From Sporolactobacillus shoreicorticis (lineage in GTDB: Bacteria > Bacillota > Bacilli > Bacillales > Sporolactobacillaceae): DNA of 64,000 bases. The translations under genes and the position numbers were made by a program. The DNA is taken from the NCBI RefSeq assembly GCF_024125445.1, contig NZ_JAMXWM010000024.1, forward strand, positions 1 through 64,000, in the 5' to 3' direction. Positions 7,976-18,778 of the stretch are shown here, piece by piece. The first letter of the stretch is position 1, and each line of letters opens with the position of its first letter. The notes beneath the pieces are model-generated. The model had not been told where the DNA came from. It did not search any database and saw nothing but the letters and a program-made list of their open reading frames with translations.

Positions 7976-10900
7976 CATTAAAAAAGTGCTTGTCATAGGT
8001 TCCGGACCGATCGTAATCGGTCAGGCGGCGGAATTCGATTATGCCGGTACGCAGGCCTGTCTCGCCCTCAAAGAAGAGGGAATTGAGGTTATCCTCATTA
8101 ACAATAATCCGGCGACGATCATGACCGACGACCAGATTGCGGACCGAACCTATATTGAGCCTTTAACCATTGAAACAATAGAAAAGGTCATCATAAAAGA
8201 ACATCCCGACGGACTCATTGGTACGTTAGGCGGACAAACGGGGTTAAATCTTGCCGTTGCTCTTTATGAACAAGAAATTTTGGAAAAATATGGTGTTGAG
8301 CTGCTTGGTACCTCCGTTGATTCGATTCAGCATGGAGAGGATCGGGAGCTGTTCAAGGAACTGATGCTTGAAATCAAGGAACCGATTCCCGATTCCAAGA
8401 TTATTCGTTCTTATGAAAACGGTCTGGCGTTTGTCAAAAAAATCGGCTATCCGGTCATTATTCGTCCGGCGTATACCCTCGGCGGGTCCGGAGGGGGATT
8501 TGCCTATAACGAACAGGAATTGGATTTGGTTCTTCATCGCGGGCTGAATCTCAGTCCGATTCATGAAGTTCTGATTGAGAAAAGCATTAAGGGCTGGAAA
8601 GAAATTGAATACGAAGTCATGCGCGACGCAAACGACACATGCATCATCGTGTGCAATATGGAAAACATGGATCCCGTGGGCGTACACACCGGGGACAGTA
8701 TCGTGGTGGCGCCTTCGCAGACCCTGTCTGATGTGCAGTACCAAATGCTCCGCAATGCGTCATTGAAAATCATTCGCGCGCTGAAAATTGTCGGTGGGTG
8801 CAACATTCAGTTCGCCCTCAATCCGGCGTCAGATGAATATGCGATTATTGAAGTCAATCCGCGTGTCAGTCGTTCATCCGCGCTCGCGTCAAAAGCGACC
8901 GGTTATCCGATCGCCCGCGTCGCTGCCAAATGTGCAATCGGCTTTTATCTCGACGAAATCTTAAATCCGATTACAGGGACGACTTATGCGTCCTTTGAAC
9001 CGGCGATTGATTATATTGTGGTCAAGATTCCGCGTTTTCCATTCGATAAATTTACTGAGGCTGATCGGAGCCTTGGAACACAGATGAAAGCGACCGGAGA
9101 GGTTATGGCCATTGACCGTACCTTTGAAGGCGCATTGAATAAAGGTGTTCGTTCCATGGAAATGGGCTTCAACGGTCTTGAGAGCAAAATACTCGCTGCT
9201 CAAACGGACGATGTCTTGAAAGCTCATTTGAAAAACACGACAGATTTGCGGCTTTTCGCAATAAGTGAGCTGTTCCGAAGAGGATGCACAGTCGCGGCTA
9301 TTCATCGAGCGACCGAGATAGATTTGTGGTTTCTCAACGCTATTTACGGCGTTGTCTCTTTTGAGAAAACGCTTAAGGGAAAAAGTTTGAATGAACTGTC
9401 TGACGCACAAGTCGAGCACGCCAAATGGATGAATATCGGAAATCAGCGTCTGGCACAGCTGCTCGGTGTTTCGGTGAAATCGATTGACGCGCGTGTTCGC
9501 GCTGCCGGACTTGCACCTTCATATCACTTGGTAGATACATGCGCCGGTGAATTCGAAGCGCAGACGCCTTATTATTACTTGACTTGGTTTGGCGCCGATG
9601 AGGCGCCTGTCAGTGACAAGCCAAAAATTCTGATTATCGGATCGGGTCCGATTCGGATCGGGCAGGGGATTGAATTCGATTACTGCTCTGTGCAGGCGAC
9701 AATGGCCGTGAAGAAGAACGGCTATGAGGCAATTGTAATTAACAACAATCCCGAAACCGTCAGCACCGATTATTCAATCGCTGATCGCCTTTACTTCGAA
9801 CCGCTCGCGATTGAAGATATCCTGCATGTCGCGCAAAAGGAAAAGGTCCAAGGAGCGCTCGTTCAATTCGGCGGACAGACGGCAGTCAATGTGGCAAAGG
9901 CTTTGGAAGAGGCCGGTATCAGAGTGCTCGGCACATCCATCGAAAGTATTGATCGGGTCGAGGACCGGGAACAATTTTATGAATTGCTGCAATCGCTGGA
10001 CATTCCCCATATTCAAGGCCGAACGGTTCATTGTCTTGAGGATTTGCCGGTTGCCGGTGAGAAACTCGGTTATCCGATTCTTGTTCGCCCGTCTTACGTG
10101 ATCGGCGGTCAATCGATGTTCCTATTCCATCATCCCGAAGAACTGACTGCTTATATAAACAGTGAACGAAATCTGAATGAACAATCCTTCCCTCTGCTCG
10201 TTGATCGCTACATGCCCGGTATTGAATGCGAGGTCGACGCGATCAGTGATGGAGAGGTGACGGTGATTCCGGGCATCTTTCAGCATGTTGAACGTGCAGG
10301 TGTTCACTCGGGCGACAGCATCGCTGTCTTCCCATCGTTCAGTCTCGATCAAGAAGCGAAGGATGAAATTGAAGAGGATACGCGCAAGATTTGCCGCGCC
10401 TTGAATGTGACTGGCTTAATTAATATTCAATTTGTGATCGCCTCAGGCAAGGTGTTTGTTCTCGAAGTGAATCCACGTGCTTCGCGAACGGTTCCGATCA
10501 TCAGCAAGGTAACGGGAATTCCAATGGTTGAAAAGGCGGTCAGTGTTCAGCTCGGCAAAAGCTTGGCAAAGCAAAATCTGCCCGATGGCTACTGCCCACG
10601 TCCCGGTTTTTATGCAGTAAAGGCGCCTGTATTTTCCTTCACGAAGCTGAAGGGCGTCGATCCCGTGCTCGGACCGGAAATGAAATCGACAGGCGAGCAG
10701 CTCGGTATGGGAGAAACGGTAGAGGAAGCCTTTATGAAAGGGGTTTACCTGAACAGGCCGAATCCGTTTGCGGGCAAATCGATGAAAAAAGCGCTGCTTT
10801 GTTCCGTCACGGCGAACCAGAGAAGTGAGAGTCTGGAACTCATTAAGCAGCTGGAACAAATAGGATTCGTTATCCTGGCTACACCCGGAACGGCGGATGA

Positions 10901-11195
10901 ATACGCGAAAGCGGGTATCCTGACAGAAAAGGTAAATGATGATGAATCCGCTGTAATCGAGCAATTTACAAGCGGGAGAATCGCCGCCGTGTTCAACATT
11001 CCGACGGCGGGGCGCAACCGGAAGTCCTTTGGTTTTAAGATCAGAGAACTCGCGCTGCGCTATCAAGTGCCTGTGTATACATGCGCCGACACGCTAGAAA
11101 CGACGCTTTCCGCGGCTAAAGGCAGCCCTTCATCGGAAGTGCACACGTTGGATGAATATCGCGATTTAAGCTATATGACAAATAAAGGGAAGTGA
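7959..11195 (+). CDS. carB: Carbamoyl-phosphate synthase large chain
   Basis: Makes carbamoyl phosphate from bicarbonate, ammonia and two ATP together with CarA. It has the duplicated ATP-grasp architecture: VLVIGSGPIVIGQAAEFDY begins the first half and ILIIGSGPIRIGQGIEFDY the second, near residue 555. The C-terminal MGS-like domain ends the protein. The length of 1078 residues is full size and no frame damage is seen. It overlaps carA by 17 bp and its stop overlaps the argF start, implying tight translational coupling. Confidence 0.97.
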   Translation: MPLRTDIKKVLVIGSGPIVIGQAAEFDYAGTQACLALKEEGIEVILINNNPATIMTDDQIADRTYIEPLTIETIEKVIIKEHPDGLIGTLGGQTGLNLAVALYEQEILEKYGVELLGTSVDSIQHGEDRELFKELMLEIKEPIPDSKIIRSYENGLAFVKKIGYPVIIRPAYTLGGSGGGFAYNEQELDLVLHRGLNLSPIHEVLIEKSIKGWKEIEYEVMRDANDTCIIVCNMENMDPVGVHTGDSIVVAPSQTLSDVQYQMLRNASLKIIRALKIVGGCNIQFALNPASDEYAIIEVNPRVSRSSALASKATGYPIARVAAKCAIGFYLDEILNPITGTTYASFEPAIDYIVVKIPRFPFDKFTEADRSLGTQMKATGEVMAIDRTFEGALNKGVRSMEMGFNGLESKILAAQTDDVLKAHLKNTTDLRLFAISELFRRGCTVAAIHRATEIDLWFLNAIYGVVSFEKTLKGKSLNELSDAQVEHAKWMNIGNQRLAQLLGVSVKSIDARVRAAGLAPSYHLVDTCAGEFEAQTPYYYLTWFGADEAPVSDKPKILIIGSGPIRIGQGIEFDYCSVQATMAVKKNGYEAIVINNNPETVSTDYSIADRLYFEPLAIEDILHVAQKEKVQGALVQFGGQTAVNVAKALEEAGIRVLGTSIESIDRVEDREQFYELLQSLDIPHIQGRTVHCLEDLPVAGEKLGYPILVRPSYVIGGQSMFLFHHPEELTAYINSERNLNEQSFPLLVDRYMPGIECEVDAISDGEVTVIPGIFQHVERAGVHSGDSIAVFPSFSLDQEAKDEIEEDTRKICRALNVTGLINIQFVIASGKVFVLEVNPRASRTVPIISKVTGIPMVEKAVSVQLGKSLAKQNLPDGYCPRPGFYAVKAPVFSFTKLKGVDPVLGPEMKSTGEQLGMGETVEEAFMKGVYLNRPNPFAGKSMKKALLCSVTANQRSESLELIKQLEQIGFVILATPGTADEYAKAGILTEKVNDDESAVIEQFTSGRIAAVFNIPTAGRNRKSFGFKIRELALRYQVPVYTCADTLETTLSAAKGSPSSEVHTLDEYRDLSYMTNKGK

Positions 11196-12160
11196 TTGAT
11201 TTGACAAGCGAGACAGCTTCAACACTGCAAGGCAGAGACTTTCTAACGATTGCCGAATTTACAGAAGACGAATTGAAGACTTTTTTAAACACAGCCGTTG
11301 CATTGAAGGCGATGCAAAAACAAGGCGTTCCGCACCATTTTTTAGAAGGACAGACACTCGCGATGATCTTCGAAAAAGCGTCAACTCGGACGCGCGTCGC
11401 ATTCGAGGTAGGCATGTACCACTTGGGCGGTTCCGCGTTATACTTGAGCAGCAAGGACATCCAGATCGGCCGCGGTGAGACCATTGCCGATACGGCAAAA
11501 GTGCTCTCACGATTTGTCGACGGCATCATGATTCGGACATTTGGTCATGAAATAGTCGAAGAACTGGCGGCAAACGCCGATGTTCCGGTCATTAACGGGC
11601 TTACAGACACGCATCATCCGACACAGGTTATCGCCGATCTGTTGACGATTTTCGAGCACAAAGGAAAGCTCGAAGGACTGAAGGCATGCTTCATCGGTGA
11701 CGGTTACAATAATATGGCACATTCACTGATGGAAGGCGCTGCGGCCGTCGGCATGGACATGACGGTTGCCAGTCCCAAAGGTTACGAACCGAGTGCGGCG
11801 ATTCTTGAAGCGACGAAAGCGAGAGGCGTGAAAAATGGGTGCAGCATCGCATTCACCAACTCGCCTCAGGAAGCGGCAGAGGGCTGCGACGTCGTGATCA
11901 CCGATACATGGCTGAGCATGGGTGATGAGGATGAAAAGGACCGGCGTCTTCATGATTTTCAGGGCTTTCAAGTGAATGACGCACTTATCGCTTTAGCAAA
12001 ACCGGATCACATCTTCATGCATTGCCTGCCCGCGCATCGCGGCGAAGAAGTGGCCGCAAGCGTGATTGACGGCGCTCATTCCGTTGTATTTGATGAAGCG
12101 GAAAACCGTCTGCACGCACACAAAGCAATTCTGAAATGTTTGTTGGAAAAGAACGATTAA
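11192..12160 (+). CDS. argF: Ornithine carbamoyltransferase
   Basis: Joins carbamoyl phosphate and ornithine to citrulline. Signature motifs are present: the carbamoyl-phosphate loop STRTRVAFEVG, HHPTQVIADLLT, and the ornithine-side HCLPAHRGEE. It is 322 residues from a GTG that overlaps the carB stop codon. The anabolic role follows from its operon; no arcA or arcC is near. Confidence 0.96.
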   Translation: MIDLTSETASTLQGRDFLTIAEFTEDELKTFLNTAVALKAMQKQGVPHHFLEGQTLAMIFEKASTRTRVAFEVGMYHLGGSALYLSSKDIQIGRGETIADTAKVLSRFVDGIMIRTFGHEIVEELAANADVPVINGLTDTHHPTQVIADLLTIFEHKGKLEGLKACFIGDGYNNMAHSLMEGAAAVGMDMTVASPKGYEPSAAILEATKARGVKNGCSIAFTNSPQEAAEGCDVVITDTWLSMGDEDEKDRRLHDFQGFQVNDALIALAKPDHIFMHCLPAHRGEEVAASVIDGAHSVVFDEAENRLHAHKAILKCLLEKND

Positions 12161-12190
12161 AAAACTATTTCTCTTAGGAGGGTTTCACTC

Positions 12191-13438
12191 ATGGCAAAAG
12201 AAAAAATCGTGTTGGCGTATTCCGGCGGCCTTGATACCTCGGTCTGCATTAAATATCTTCAAGACAAGTACAATTATGATGTTATCGCGCTCAGCATTGA
12301 TGTTGGCGAAGAAGGCAAGGACCTTGATAAAGTAAAGCAAAAGGCACTTGATGTCGGCGCGATCAAATCCTATGTCGTGGATGCGAAAGAATTACTTGCC
12401 GAAAACTACCTTGCCCCGGCGCTTCAAGCGAACGCATTGTACGAAGGCGTCTACCCGCTTTCTTCTGGACTTTCACGTCCGCTGATCGGCAAATTGCTCG
12501 TTGATGTCGCGCATAAAGAAGGCGCGACGGCTGTTGCTCATGGCTGCACGGGAAAAGGGAACGATCAAGTTCGTTTTGAAGTAGCCATTCAGGCACTCGA
12601 TCCGTCACTTAAAGTTGTTGCTCCGGTTCGCGAATGGGGTATGACCCGTGATGAAGAAATCAAATATGCGGAAAAGAACGGGATTCCGATCCCGGTCGAT
12701 CTAGACAATCCGTTCTCAATTGACGCAAATATTTGGGGACGCGCGTGCGAAGCCGGTGTTCTGGAAAATCCATGGAACGAAGCCCCTGAAGAAGCGTTTG
12801 CTTGGACGAATCCGATTGAAAAAACACCGGACGTACCGGAGTATGTTGAAATTGAATTTGAAAAGGGCCTTCCGTTTGCTTTAAACGGCGTGAAAAAACC
12901 ATTTATCGAAATCATTAAAGAATTGAATGCACTTGGAGGTCTTCATGGAGTTGGACGGATTGATCATATCGAAAACCGTCTCGTCGGCATCAAGTCGCGC
13001 GAAGTATATGAAAGCCCGGCAGGACTGATCCTAATCAATGCCCATCAGGGACTGGAAACCATCACGCTGACGAAAGAGGTTTCTAAATTCAAACCGCTGA
13101 TCGACAAGGAAATTTCTCAAGTGATTTATGACGGTCTCTGGTACTCGCCGATCCGTGAAGCGCTGATGGCCTTTGTGAAGCAGACGCAGGAAGTCGTTTC
13201 CGGGAAAGTTCGCGTGAAGCTGTTCAAAGGAAACCATGTTGTCGTCGGACGCGCATCGGAAAACAGTCTGTACAATGAAAAATTGGCAACCTATACTACG
13301 GGCGACGCTTTTGATCACAACGCGGCCGTAGGCTTCATCAAGCTGTGGGGGCTCCCAACCAAGGTGAATGCGGAAGTGCATAAGGAGGCAGATCATGGCG
13401 AAGCTGTGGGGCGGCCGGTTTACGAAGTCAACCAATAA
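12191..13438 (+). CDS. argG: Argininosuccinate synthase
   Basis: ATP-dependent condensation of citrulline with aspartate. The PP-loop [15 protein letters not shown] is at the N terminus, and [13 protein letters not shown] and the [14 protein letters not shown] block follow. It is 415 residues, from an ATG preceded by TAGGAGGG. The 3' end overlaps the start of argH by 44 bp. Confidence 0.97.
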   Translation: MAKEKIVLAYSGGLDTSVCIKYLQDKYNYDVIALSIDVGEEGKDLDKVKQKALDVGAIKSYVVDAKELLAENYLAPALQANALYEGVYPLSSGLSRPLIGKLLVDVAHKEGATAVAHGCTGKGNDQVRFEVAIQALDPSLKVVAPVREWGMTRDEEIKYAEKNGIPIPVDLDNPFSIDANIWGRACEAGVLENPWNEAPEEAFAWTNPIEKTPDVPEYVEIEFEKGLPFALNGVKKPFIEIIKELNALGGLHGVGRIDHIENRLVGIKSREVYESPAGLILINAHQGLETITLTKEVSKFKPLIDKEISQVIYDGLWYSPIREALMAFVKQTQEVVSGKVRVKLFKGNHVVVGRASENSLYNEKLATYTTGDAFDHNAAVGFIKLWGLPTKVNAEVHKEADHGEAVGRPVYEVNQ

Positions 13439-14783
13439 GCTGGTTGATGACTACACCGCGTCAATTTCATACGATCAGGAACTGGCAAAAGAAGACATCG
13501 AGGGCAGTCTGGCACATGTTCAAATGCTCGGCGAATGTGGTGTCGTCACAGAAGAAGAAGCGAAGACGATTCAACAGGGACTCCATGCCATTTTGAAAAA
13601 GGTGGAGAGCGGTGACGCACATTTCTCAACGGATATGGAAGACATTCACATGAACATTGAGAAGATGCTGATTGATGAAATCGGAGCGGTTGGCGGCAAA
13701 CTGCATACCGGGCGCAGCCGTAACGATCAGGTCGCAACGGACATGCACTTGTACATGCGAAAGAAAACGCAGGTCCTGATCGATTTGCTGGAAGACGTGC
13801 AATATGCCCTGCTTGAGCAGGCGAAGGCCAATGTGGACACAATTCTTCCTGGGTACACACATCTTCAGCGCGCACAACCGATTTCTTTTGCTCACCACTT
13901 GCTCGCTTATTTTTGGATGTTCGAGCGGGATAAAGGGCGTTTGCGTGACAGCGTCAAACGGATCAACATACTGCCGCTTGGCGCCGGCGCGTTAGCGGGA
14001 ACAACCTTCCCGATCAATCGCCGCCGCGTGGCCGAACTGCTCGATTTCGATGATGTCTATCCAAACAGCATGGACGCGGTCAGTGACCGTGACTTTGTCG
14101 TCGAGGCGCTTGCGGATTGCTCGCTGATCATGGTTCACCTGTCGCGTCTGTCTGAAGAGATGGTGCTTTGGAGCAGTCAGGAGTTCCAGTTTATTGAATT
14201 GGATGATGCGTTCTGTACTGGCTCCAGCATCATGCCGCAGAAGAAAAATCCGGATGTATCCGAATTGCTGCGCGGCAAGACCGGTCGCGTGTTCGGACAT
14301 CTGGTTGGCCTGCTGACCGTACTCAAGGGTCTTCCGCTTGCCTACAACAAAGACATGCAGGAGGATAAAGAAGGCATTTTCGACACCGTTAAAACATTGG
14401 AAGGGGCGCTGAATTTACTTGCCCCAATCCTTGAAACGATGACGGTCAAAAAAGATCGAATGCGTTATGCGGTCGAAAAGGACTACTCAAATGCCACCGA
14501 TATTGCGGATTATCTGGCGAAAAAGGGCATGCCGTTCCGAGAGGCACATGCGGTCACCGGCAAAATGGTCCTTTATGCCATTGAAAATAAAAAGTATTTG
14601 CTTGAACTTGATCTGGAGGAATATAAGCAATTCAGTCCTCTTTTTGAAAAGGATATTTTTGAAGCATTGCTTCCTGAAAACGTGATGCGCGCCCGTGAAA
14701 GTGAGGGCGGCACCGCGCCGCACCAGATTGAGAAGCAGTTGAAACTCGCAGAAACAAGCCTGCATCAGAGTGAATCATTCTGA
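13395..14783 (+). CDS. argH: Argininosuccinate lyase
   Basis: Final step, releasing arginine and fumarate. The fumarase/aspartase-superfamily signature [20 protein letters not shown] is intact, as are [15 protein letters not shown] and the [20 protein letters not shown] block. I chose ATG 13395 (MAKLWGGRF, the usual family N terminus), which follows AAGGAGG; the frame is open upstream only because it lies within argG. Length 462 residues. It is the last gene of the operon. Confidence 0.97.
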   Translation: MAKLWGGRFTKSTNKLVDDYTASISYDQELAKEDIEGSLAHVQMLGECGVVTEEEAKTIQQGLHAILKKVESGDAHFSTDMEDIHMNIEKMLIDEIGAVGGKLHTGRSRNDQVATDMHLYMRKKTQVLIDLLEDVQYALLEQAKANVDTILPGYTHLQRAQPISFAHHLLAYFWMFERDKGRLRDSVKRINILPLGAGALAGTTFPINRRRVAELLDFDDVYPNSMDAVSDRDFVVEALADCSLIMVHLSRLSEEMVLWSSQEFQFIELDDAFCTGSSIMPQKKNPDVSELLRGKTGRVFGHLVGLLTVLKGLPLAYNKDMQEDKEGIFDTVKTLEGALNLLAPILETMTVKKDRMRYAVEKDYSNATDIADYLAKKGMPFREAHAVTGKMVLYAIENKKYLLELDLEEYKQFSPLFEKDIFEALLPENVMRARESEGGTAPHQIEKQLKLAETSLHQSESF

Positions 14784-14887
14784 TCAGCTGTTTCATATAT
14801 GTATTTTTTCAGTGAGGGTATCCGTAAGATATTCTCACCTGCAAGGTTAGTACCCCCTAAATTAGCTTGTTATCTTAACTTAAAGCA

Positions 14888-14920
14888 CCGGATACGTGTC
14901 ATGCGTATCCGTATTTTTTT
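14888..14920 (+). terminator. Terminator of the arginine operon
   Basis: The perfect 8-bp stem CGGATACG / CGTATCCG with a 7-nt loop is followed within two bases by a run of seven T. It lies 105 bp after argH. Confidence 0.88.
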
Positions 14921-15162
14921 AGAGCGTAAGATTACAAGAGGTGCTGATTCCTATGTATTGTATTTATAAAGGAGATCAGCCCGAGAAATTCCAGTAATTC
15001 AGTACCAAAATGAATCAAAGCCAATGGTCTTCGTTCTCGTTGGGTATATTTCATAATTGTTAAATAGTGAAAATATGTGCTGTAATTAAATAAAGAAAAG
15101 AGGCGAAACCATGACCCTAAAACCTGCATTCCCGCGTCTTTATGAACTGAGATTTTTTCAGT
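14921..15162. other. Non-coding gap between arginine operon and IS110 wreck
   Basis: Short AT-rich stretch with no credible gene. The right part probably belongs to the end of the neighbouring decayed IS110-type element, but no clear terminal repeat could be identified. Confidence 0.4.
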
Positions 15163-16196
15163 TCATGCTGTTTTTTCGCGAATTTCTATTTCGTAACCGA
15201 ACAGTTTTTCCAACTGTCGATGGTAGTACTTGGCGCTTTGTTTTTTCTTTGGCAGGTAATCCGGACCGAGCTCTTTATAGGGCTATTTCTCTTTTAAAAC
15301 ATGATAGATAATCTTTAGAATGAGATGCGCTAAGGTCATGATTGCTTTTTTTGGTTCGCATCGTTTGCCGAGTCGATGATAGTACGTCGACAAGCGCGTT
15401 TTTTTATTCTGGACAGCCCCCCAGGCAACCTGACAAAGCATGGACTTTAATCCTTTATTTCCTTTCGTTGTTTTGGATGATCGTTTCTTTCCGGCACTCT
15501 CATTGTTTCCCGGACTCAGTCCACCCCAGGAGGATAAATGGGCCGATTCCGATTTCCGCCAGGATGACTGCCGCATCCTGATTAATCTCCGGATCGTTTT
15601 GAGTAGACTCACTTCCTCCTAGTAATCCTGGATCGATTTCCTGTTCCAGTTCCTCACTATGTTTTTCTAAATCAAGAAGCAGCTCATATTGCCGACGAAT
15701 CATTTGTCAATAATGTCGCCGGATTTTCTCGTTCAGGGCATCCAAAAGCTGAGGAACTTTCATTCTTAGCTTTGTTTTTACACGAGAATGAACCTGTGAG
15801 TGATTTCCCGTTCATGATCGCCTCAAGCAGAATGCACCCGGAAACACCGAAGACATCGCTCATATAACTCGTCAACTTAATATTGGCGTCCTGTAAGACG
15901 TTATGAATACGACTCTTCTGTTCCGTTGACATCTGCAGCAGCTTTCTCCGATACCGAGTCAGATCACGCAAATTACGGAGTGTTCCGGGGGGAACAAAGC
16001 TGGATTCAATCAATCCATTGCGCAAGAGTTGGCGATCCATTTGGTATCATTCATATCCGTCTTCCTCCTCGGAAGATTCTTAATCCGGTTCGCGTTAGCG
16101 AGGATTAGGTAAATAAATATTCAAAATATTACAAACGATGGGGTTCCAATAGACACCTGTGCTTTCTATGGTGACATGCGTGCACTGAGCTTCCTT
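15163..16196 (-). pseudogene. IS110-family transposase, multiply broken
   Basis: Remnant of a DEDD-type IS110 recombinase read on the minus strand across several frames. Pieces in order: the ESTGVYW block near 16160; the KTDMNDTKWIAN block near 16060; LLRNGLIESSFVPP and LRDLTRYRRKLLQ; then the C-terminal LSSWGGLSPGNNESAGKKRS and KGNKGLKSMLCQVAWGA blocks; and a YYHRQLEKLFGYE tail ending at 15163. Frameshifts occur near 16035, 15790 and 15600, and an in-frame TAG lies near 15283. The first 50 or so residues are missing where the element meets another IS remnant near 16196. It is non-functional. Confidence 0.88.
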
Positions 16197-16260
16197 GCTC
16201 TGCGGCTGAAAACCTTTTTACTGTCCAGCCCAGCCCTTAAAAGTGACAGTAGCCATGTCA
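16197..16260. repeat. Remnant of an IS200/IS605-type end
   Basis: TGCTCTGCGGCTGAAA followed by a CAGCCCTTAAAAG block closely matches the end of the IS200-like element near 46616-46660, with several substitutions and a short insertion. It is probably a decayed solo end. Confidence 0.5.
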
Positions 16261-16912
16261 GCGGCAACCTTTTGCCTAAAAATAGTCCACCTTATGCTAT
16301 AATTTGATCCATAGACGTGAATAATACCTCCTGTCCGTGGCCAGTGAAAATGTCACTATTTCGAAGATGTCGATCTTGATTATTGATGGTGAAAAAAGCA
16401 GAGAAAAATCCGACTGAGATTCATCAATAGATTGACCAGCTCTGCCTCTTCCCTATCTAACTACTACGACCATTTTCTTTGAGGTTCTGACAAGGGCGAC
16501 CGTAGGGAGGGCAAAGCCTTTACCCTTGGCAGCTCTCAGAGAAAGTGGATACTCTCTCCAGGATGGGGAGGAGGGGGCAGCGCAGAAACTGATGGGATTC
16601 ACCGCGCCTACTTCCTGCCTATTTCGATAAAGGGTACCGAGGTAGCTAGTCATGCAAGGTAAGAGAGAAAAGAGACTATAATTATTGTTAACCCTAGTAT
16701 CGAGAATATACAAATCTCTTTCCGGGTCAATGTGGTAATCAGTATTAAAACCGAAATATCTGAAGTCAGTTTTTGATATTTTAAGCTTTTTAGTTCAGCG
16801 ATAGATAGGGATCATAATTATACCAAGTTCTAATTTTGAGAGGTGAGAGATAAATAAATAAAGTTTTTTTTAAACATACTATGTTTCGACAGACTTTGCA
16901 AAAAAATGTGAT
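16261..16912. other. Non-coding stretch with IS debris before the lanthipeptide gene
   Basis: No credible coding region in about 650 bp. The sequence looks like layered insertion-sequence debris. It includes a block at 16531-16625 that recurs in diverged form near 54.4 kb. The last 100 bp become strongly AT-rich and belong to the lanA promoter region. Confidence 0.5.
16531..16625. repeat. Diverged repeat, copy 1 (copy 2 at 54342-54435)
   Basis: The two copies share CTCAGAGAAA.TGGAT.CTCTC, a purine-rich GGGAGG/GGGGG stretch, CAGAAAC.GATG and CCTG.CCTATTT in the same order and spacing. Divergence suggests old copies of a mobile element that I cannot name. Confidence 0.55.
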
Positions 16913-16953
16913 TATACTATTTCTAAATCAATTAGATTTGTCTAATTGATTTA
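16913..16953 (+). promoter_or_regulatory. lanA promoter -10 and adjacent 13-bp perfect inverted repeat
   Basis: TATACT at 16913-16918 is a good -10, with no consensus -35 at the usual distance, as in activator-dependent promoters. Directly after it, TAAATCAATTAGA (16924-16936) and TCTAATTGATTTA (16941-16953) form a perfect inverted repeat around TTTG. It would sit at the transcript 5' end or act as an operator; it lies 9 bp before the lanA ribosome binding site. Confidence 0.5.
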
Positions 16954-16977
16954 AAATATACAAGGAGGTTGAATTTA

Positions 16978-17091
16978 ATGCTAAAAACACTAAATGATCT
17001 TCAAGAATTGGCTGTTGATGAACATGTTTTTGAAATAGGTCCAGATTCATGTACATTTACCTGTGGTGTCTCTTGCAGTGTAACTGGATAA
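16978..17091 (+). CDS. lanA: Lanthipeptide precursor peptide, class III/IV-like
   Basis: A 37-residue peptide with an excellent ribosome binding site (AAGGAGG, nine bases before ATG). The leader MLKTLNDLQELAVDEHVFEI carries the LxxLQEL-type amphipathic motif used by LanKC/LanL enzymes. The Cys/Ser/Thr-rich core is GPDSCTFTCGVSCSVTG, with three Cys and six Ser/Thr. No Ser-x-x-Ser-x(n)-Cys labionin motif is present, so simple lanthionine or methyllanthionine rings are more likely. The matching synthetase gene lies 2.3 kb downstream, separated by an inserted IS110 remnant. The exact leader/core boundary is inferred. Role: secreted modified peptide, possibly antimicrobial or signalling. Confidence 0.82.
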   Translation: MLKTLNDLQELAVDEHVFEIGPDSCTFTCGVSCSVTG

Positions 17092-17118
17092 CATTTGAAT
17101 TTAATCTATTTATTAAAG

Positions 17119-17173
17119 GATGGACAAATTGAACTGAAGTAAATTCAATTTATCCATCTTATTATTTTTTTTT
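17119..17173 (+). terminator. Hairpin after lanA (terminator or attenuator)
   Basis: The arms GATGGACAAATTGAA and TTCAATTTATCCATC pair over 15 positions with one mismatch and are followed by a T-rich run (17159-17173). It would terminate most lanA transcripts and set precursor excess over synthetase, as often seen in lanthipeptide operons. Confidence 0.75.
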
Positions 17174-17628
17174 CAAAAATAATATATTTTATGCAAAAAA
17201 ACCATAATCATTATGAAAATTTATAGTGCTTATTTAAAGTTGGCTGACAAATGTTATGTATTTTGTTTCTGTGTTACAAAATATCAATTTAGTATTTAAA
17301 TTTTTGAAATCAGAAATATCTTTAATAAATACAAGCCATTGACTAGTTTCAGAATATATAACGATCTATACATAAGCCTAGTGGTAATATGTCAAGCCCC
17401 TAAAAACGAGAAATTGGAAATTTTTTATGGACTTTATCTCAAAGCACTTAAAAAGGCGTATACAAAACAGGATCCACTTCAAATAACAAAAATTACCATT
17501 TATTTGAACGTGGGAATGATCTTGAAAGGGTGTGGTAAAACGAGTGATTCACGACCTCCTTTCAGGTGGTGTGTACAAGTGGTTGGTGCTGAGTAGCGAA
17601 TACACCAACCGTACCAATTTTCTTGCGG
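17174..17628. other. AT-rich non-coding stretch and IS110 end
   Basis: No credible gene. The first part is AT-rich like the lan locus; the last ~80 bp probably form the 3' non-coding end of the IS110-type element that follows. An open frame at 17339-17596 has no ribosome binding site or recognisable motif. Confidence 0.4.
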
Positions 17629-18778
17629 TTAAGACGAGCGCGCGTTTGTGTTGAGTTGATGCCGAGTCACTTCGTTGTACTTTTTCTGATAAAAGGCCTG
17701 GTAGTCCGCGTCGTGCTTGCGAATCGAGTCTGCTGCTTGAATCAAATAATACCTGAGATACTTGTTTCCGGTTCTCATACGCTTCGTATCTTCCGACTCA
17801 TATTCTCCGGATTGATACTGACTCCAAACGAGGCTGGCATACTTAACCAAGGCATGATGGCTGTTAAACCGCTTAATATCGCCAATTTCAGCGAGTAGAT
17901 CGGCAGTGAACACATCGCCAATTCCTTTAACAGATGTGAGCACAAGTCTTTGCGGATTGCCCTGCATTAGGCGACTGATTTCTTTGTCTAGGCGCTTGAG
18001 CTGACTCTCAATGTGCCGGATCAGGCTTAGAGTTACACTCATGGACAGATTCACTGGATCTTTCATGGATTTGCTTAACTGATAACTCGATCGGGCCAGC
18101 TTTTTCAAATAGTTGGCGATTTCCTCCGGCTCGCTGAAATGATGGTTGCCTTTCTCCTGAAGAAAGGCGACGAGTGATTCGATGCTCATGTCGCAATCTC
18201 TTTCGGCTCTAATTCTTCGATCACGGCCAGACTGGCTGCACCGAATGTGTTGGAGAACGGGTTGTCCTGACGCAATCCACTGAATTTCAGAAACAGCTGA
18301 TTCAGGAAAAAGGTCTTATGCCGGGCGAGATCCTTCATGAAATGGAATCGGGTTCGAGCCAGGCGTTGCAGGGCTTCATAGTGTACCGCTTCTTGCATCG
18401 CTCTGGGTAGTCGGTCAAATCTCAAGTGGTCAGCGATGACCCAGGCGTCTATTGGTCGTTCTTAGGCAGTGTGTCATAGCCTTTTTTAAAACGAGCCACT
18501 TTTCTCGCATTCAAGACATAAACGCTCGTTTGATCATCCGGCTCATAGCCTTTGAACTGTGCCTGCAAATAATGAGCAATGTGCCAGCTGTACTGATCAG
18601 TGGCTTCCATGCCGATCCGCAGATCCGCCACATGGGTTTTCTTTGCCCGCTGAAGCAACCGTTGGATGAGGGTGTCGGCCCCTTCGCGGTTGTTGGGTAC
18701 GGAGGAGTCGTCCAGAGATTGGCCGTCCCCATTCATGAAATGGACATGATGGGTTTTCAAACGAACGTCTACACCCAT
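17629..18778 (-). pseudogene. IS110-family transposase with two frameshifts
   Basis: DEDD recombinase inserted between lanA and the synthetase gene. The start ATG at 18778 follows GGAGGTGA and gives MGVDVRLKTHHVHFM (first catalytic Asp). The frame breaks near 18450 (after DTLPKND, resuming as IDAWVIADHLRF) and again at about 18188, where EPKEIAT runs into MSIESLVAFLQ through an overlapping ATGA. The C-terminal domain is otherwise complete, with VKGIGDVFTADLLAEIGDIKRF and the GEYESEDTKRMRTGNKYLRYYL block. Either two single-base indels have killed it or the second junction is a -1 slip; two independent breaks favour a pseudogene. Confidence 0.85.

Noticed and set aside
17339-17596. 85-codon frame downstream of lanA
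   Set aside because: No ribosome binding site and no similarity to lanthipeptide precursors or IS proteins.
18180-18195. Programmed -1 frameshift in the IS110 transposase at ATGA
   Set aside because: A second, unrelated frame break near 18450 and lack of a slippery heptamer make plain decay more likely.
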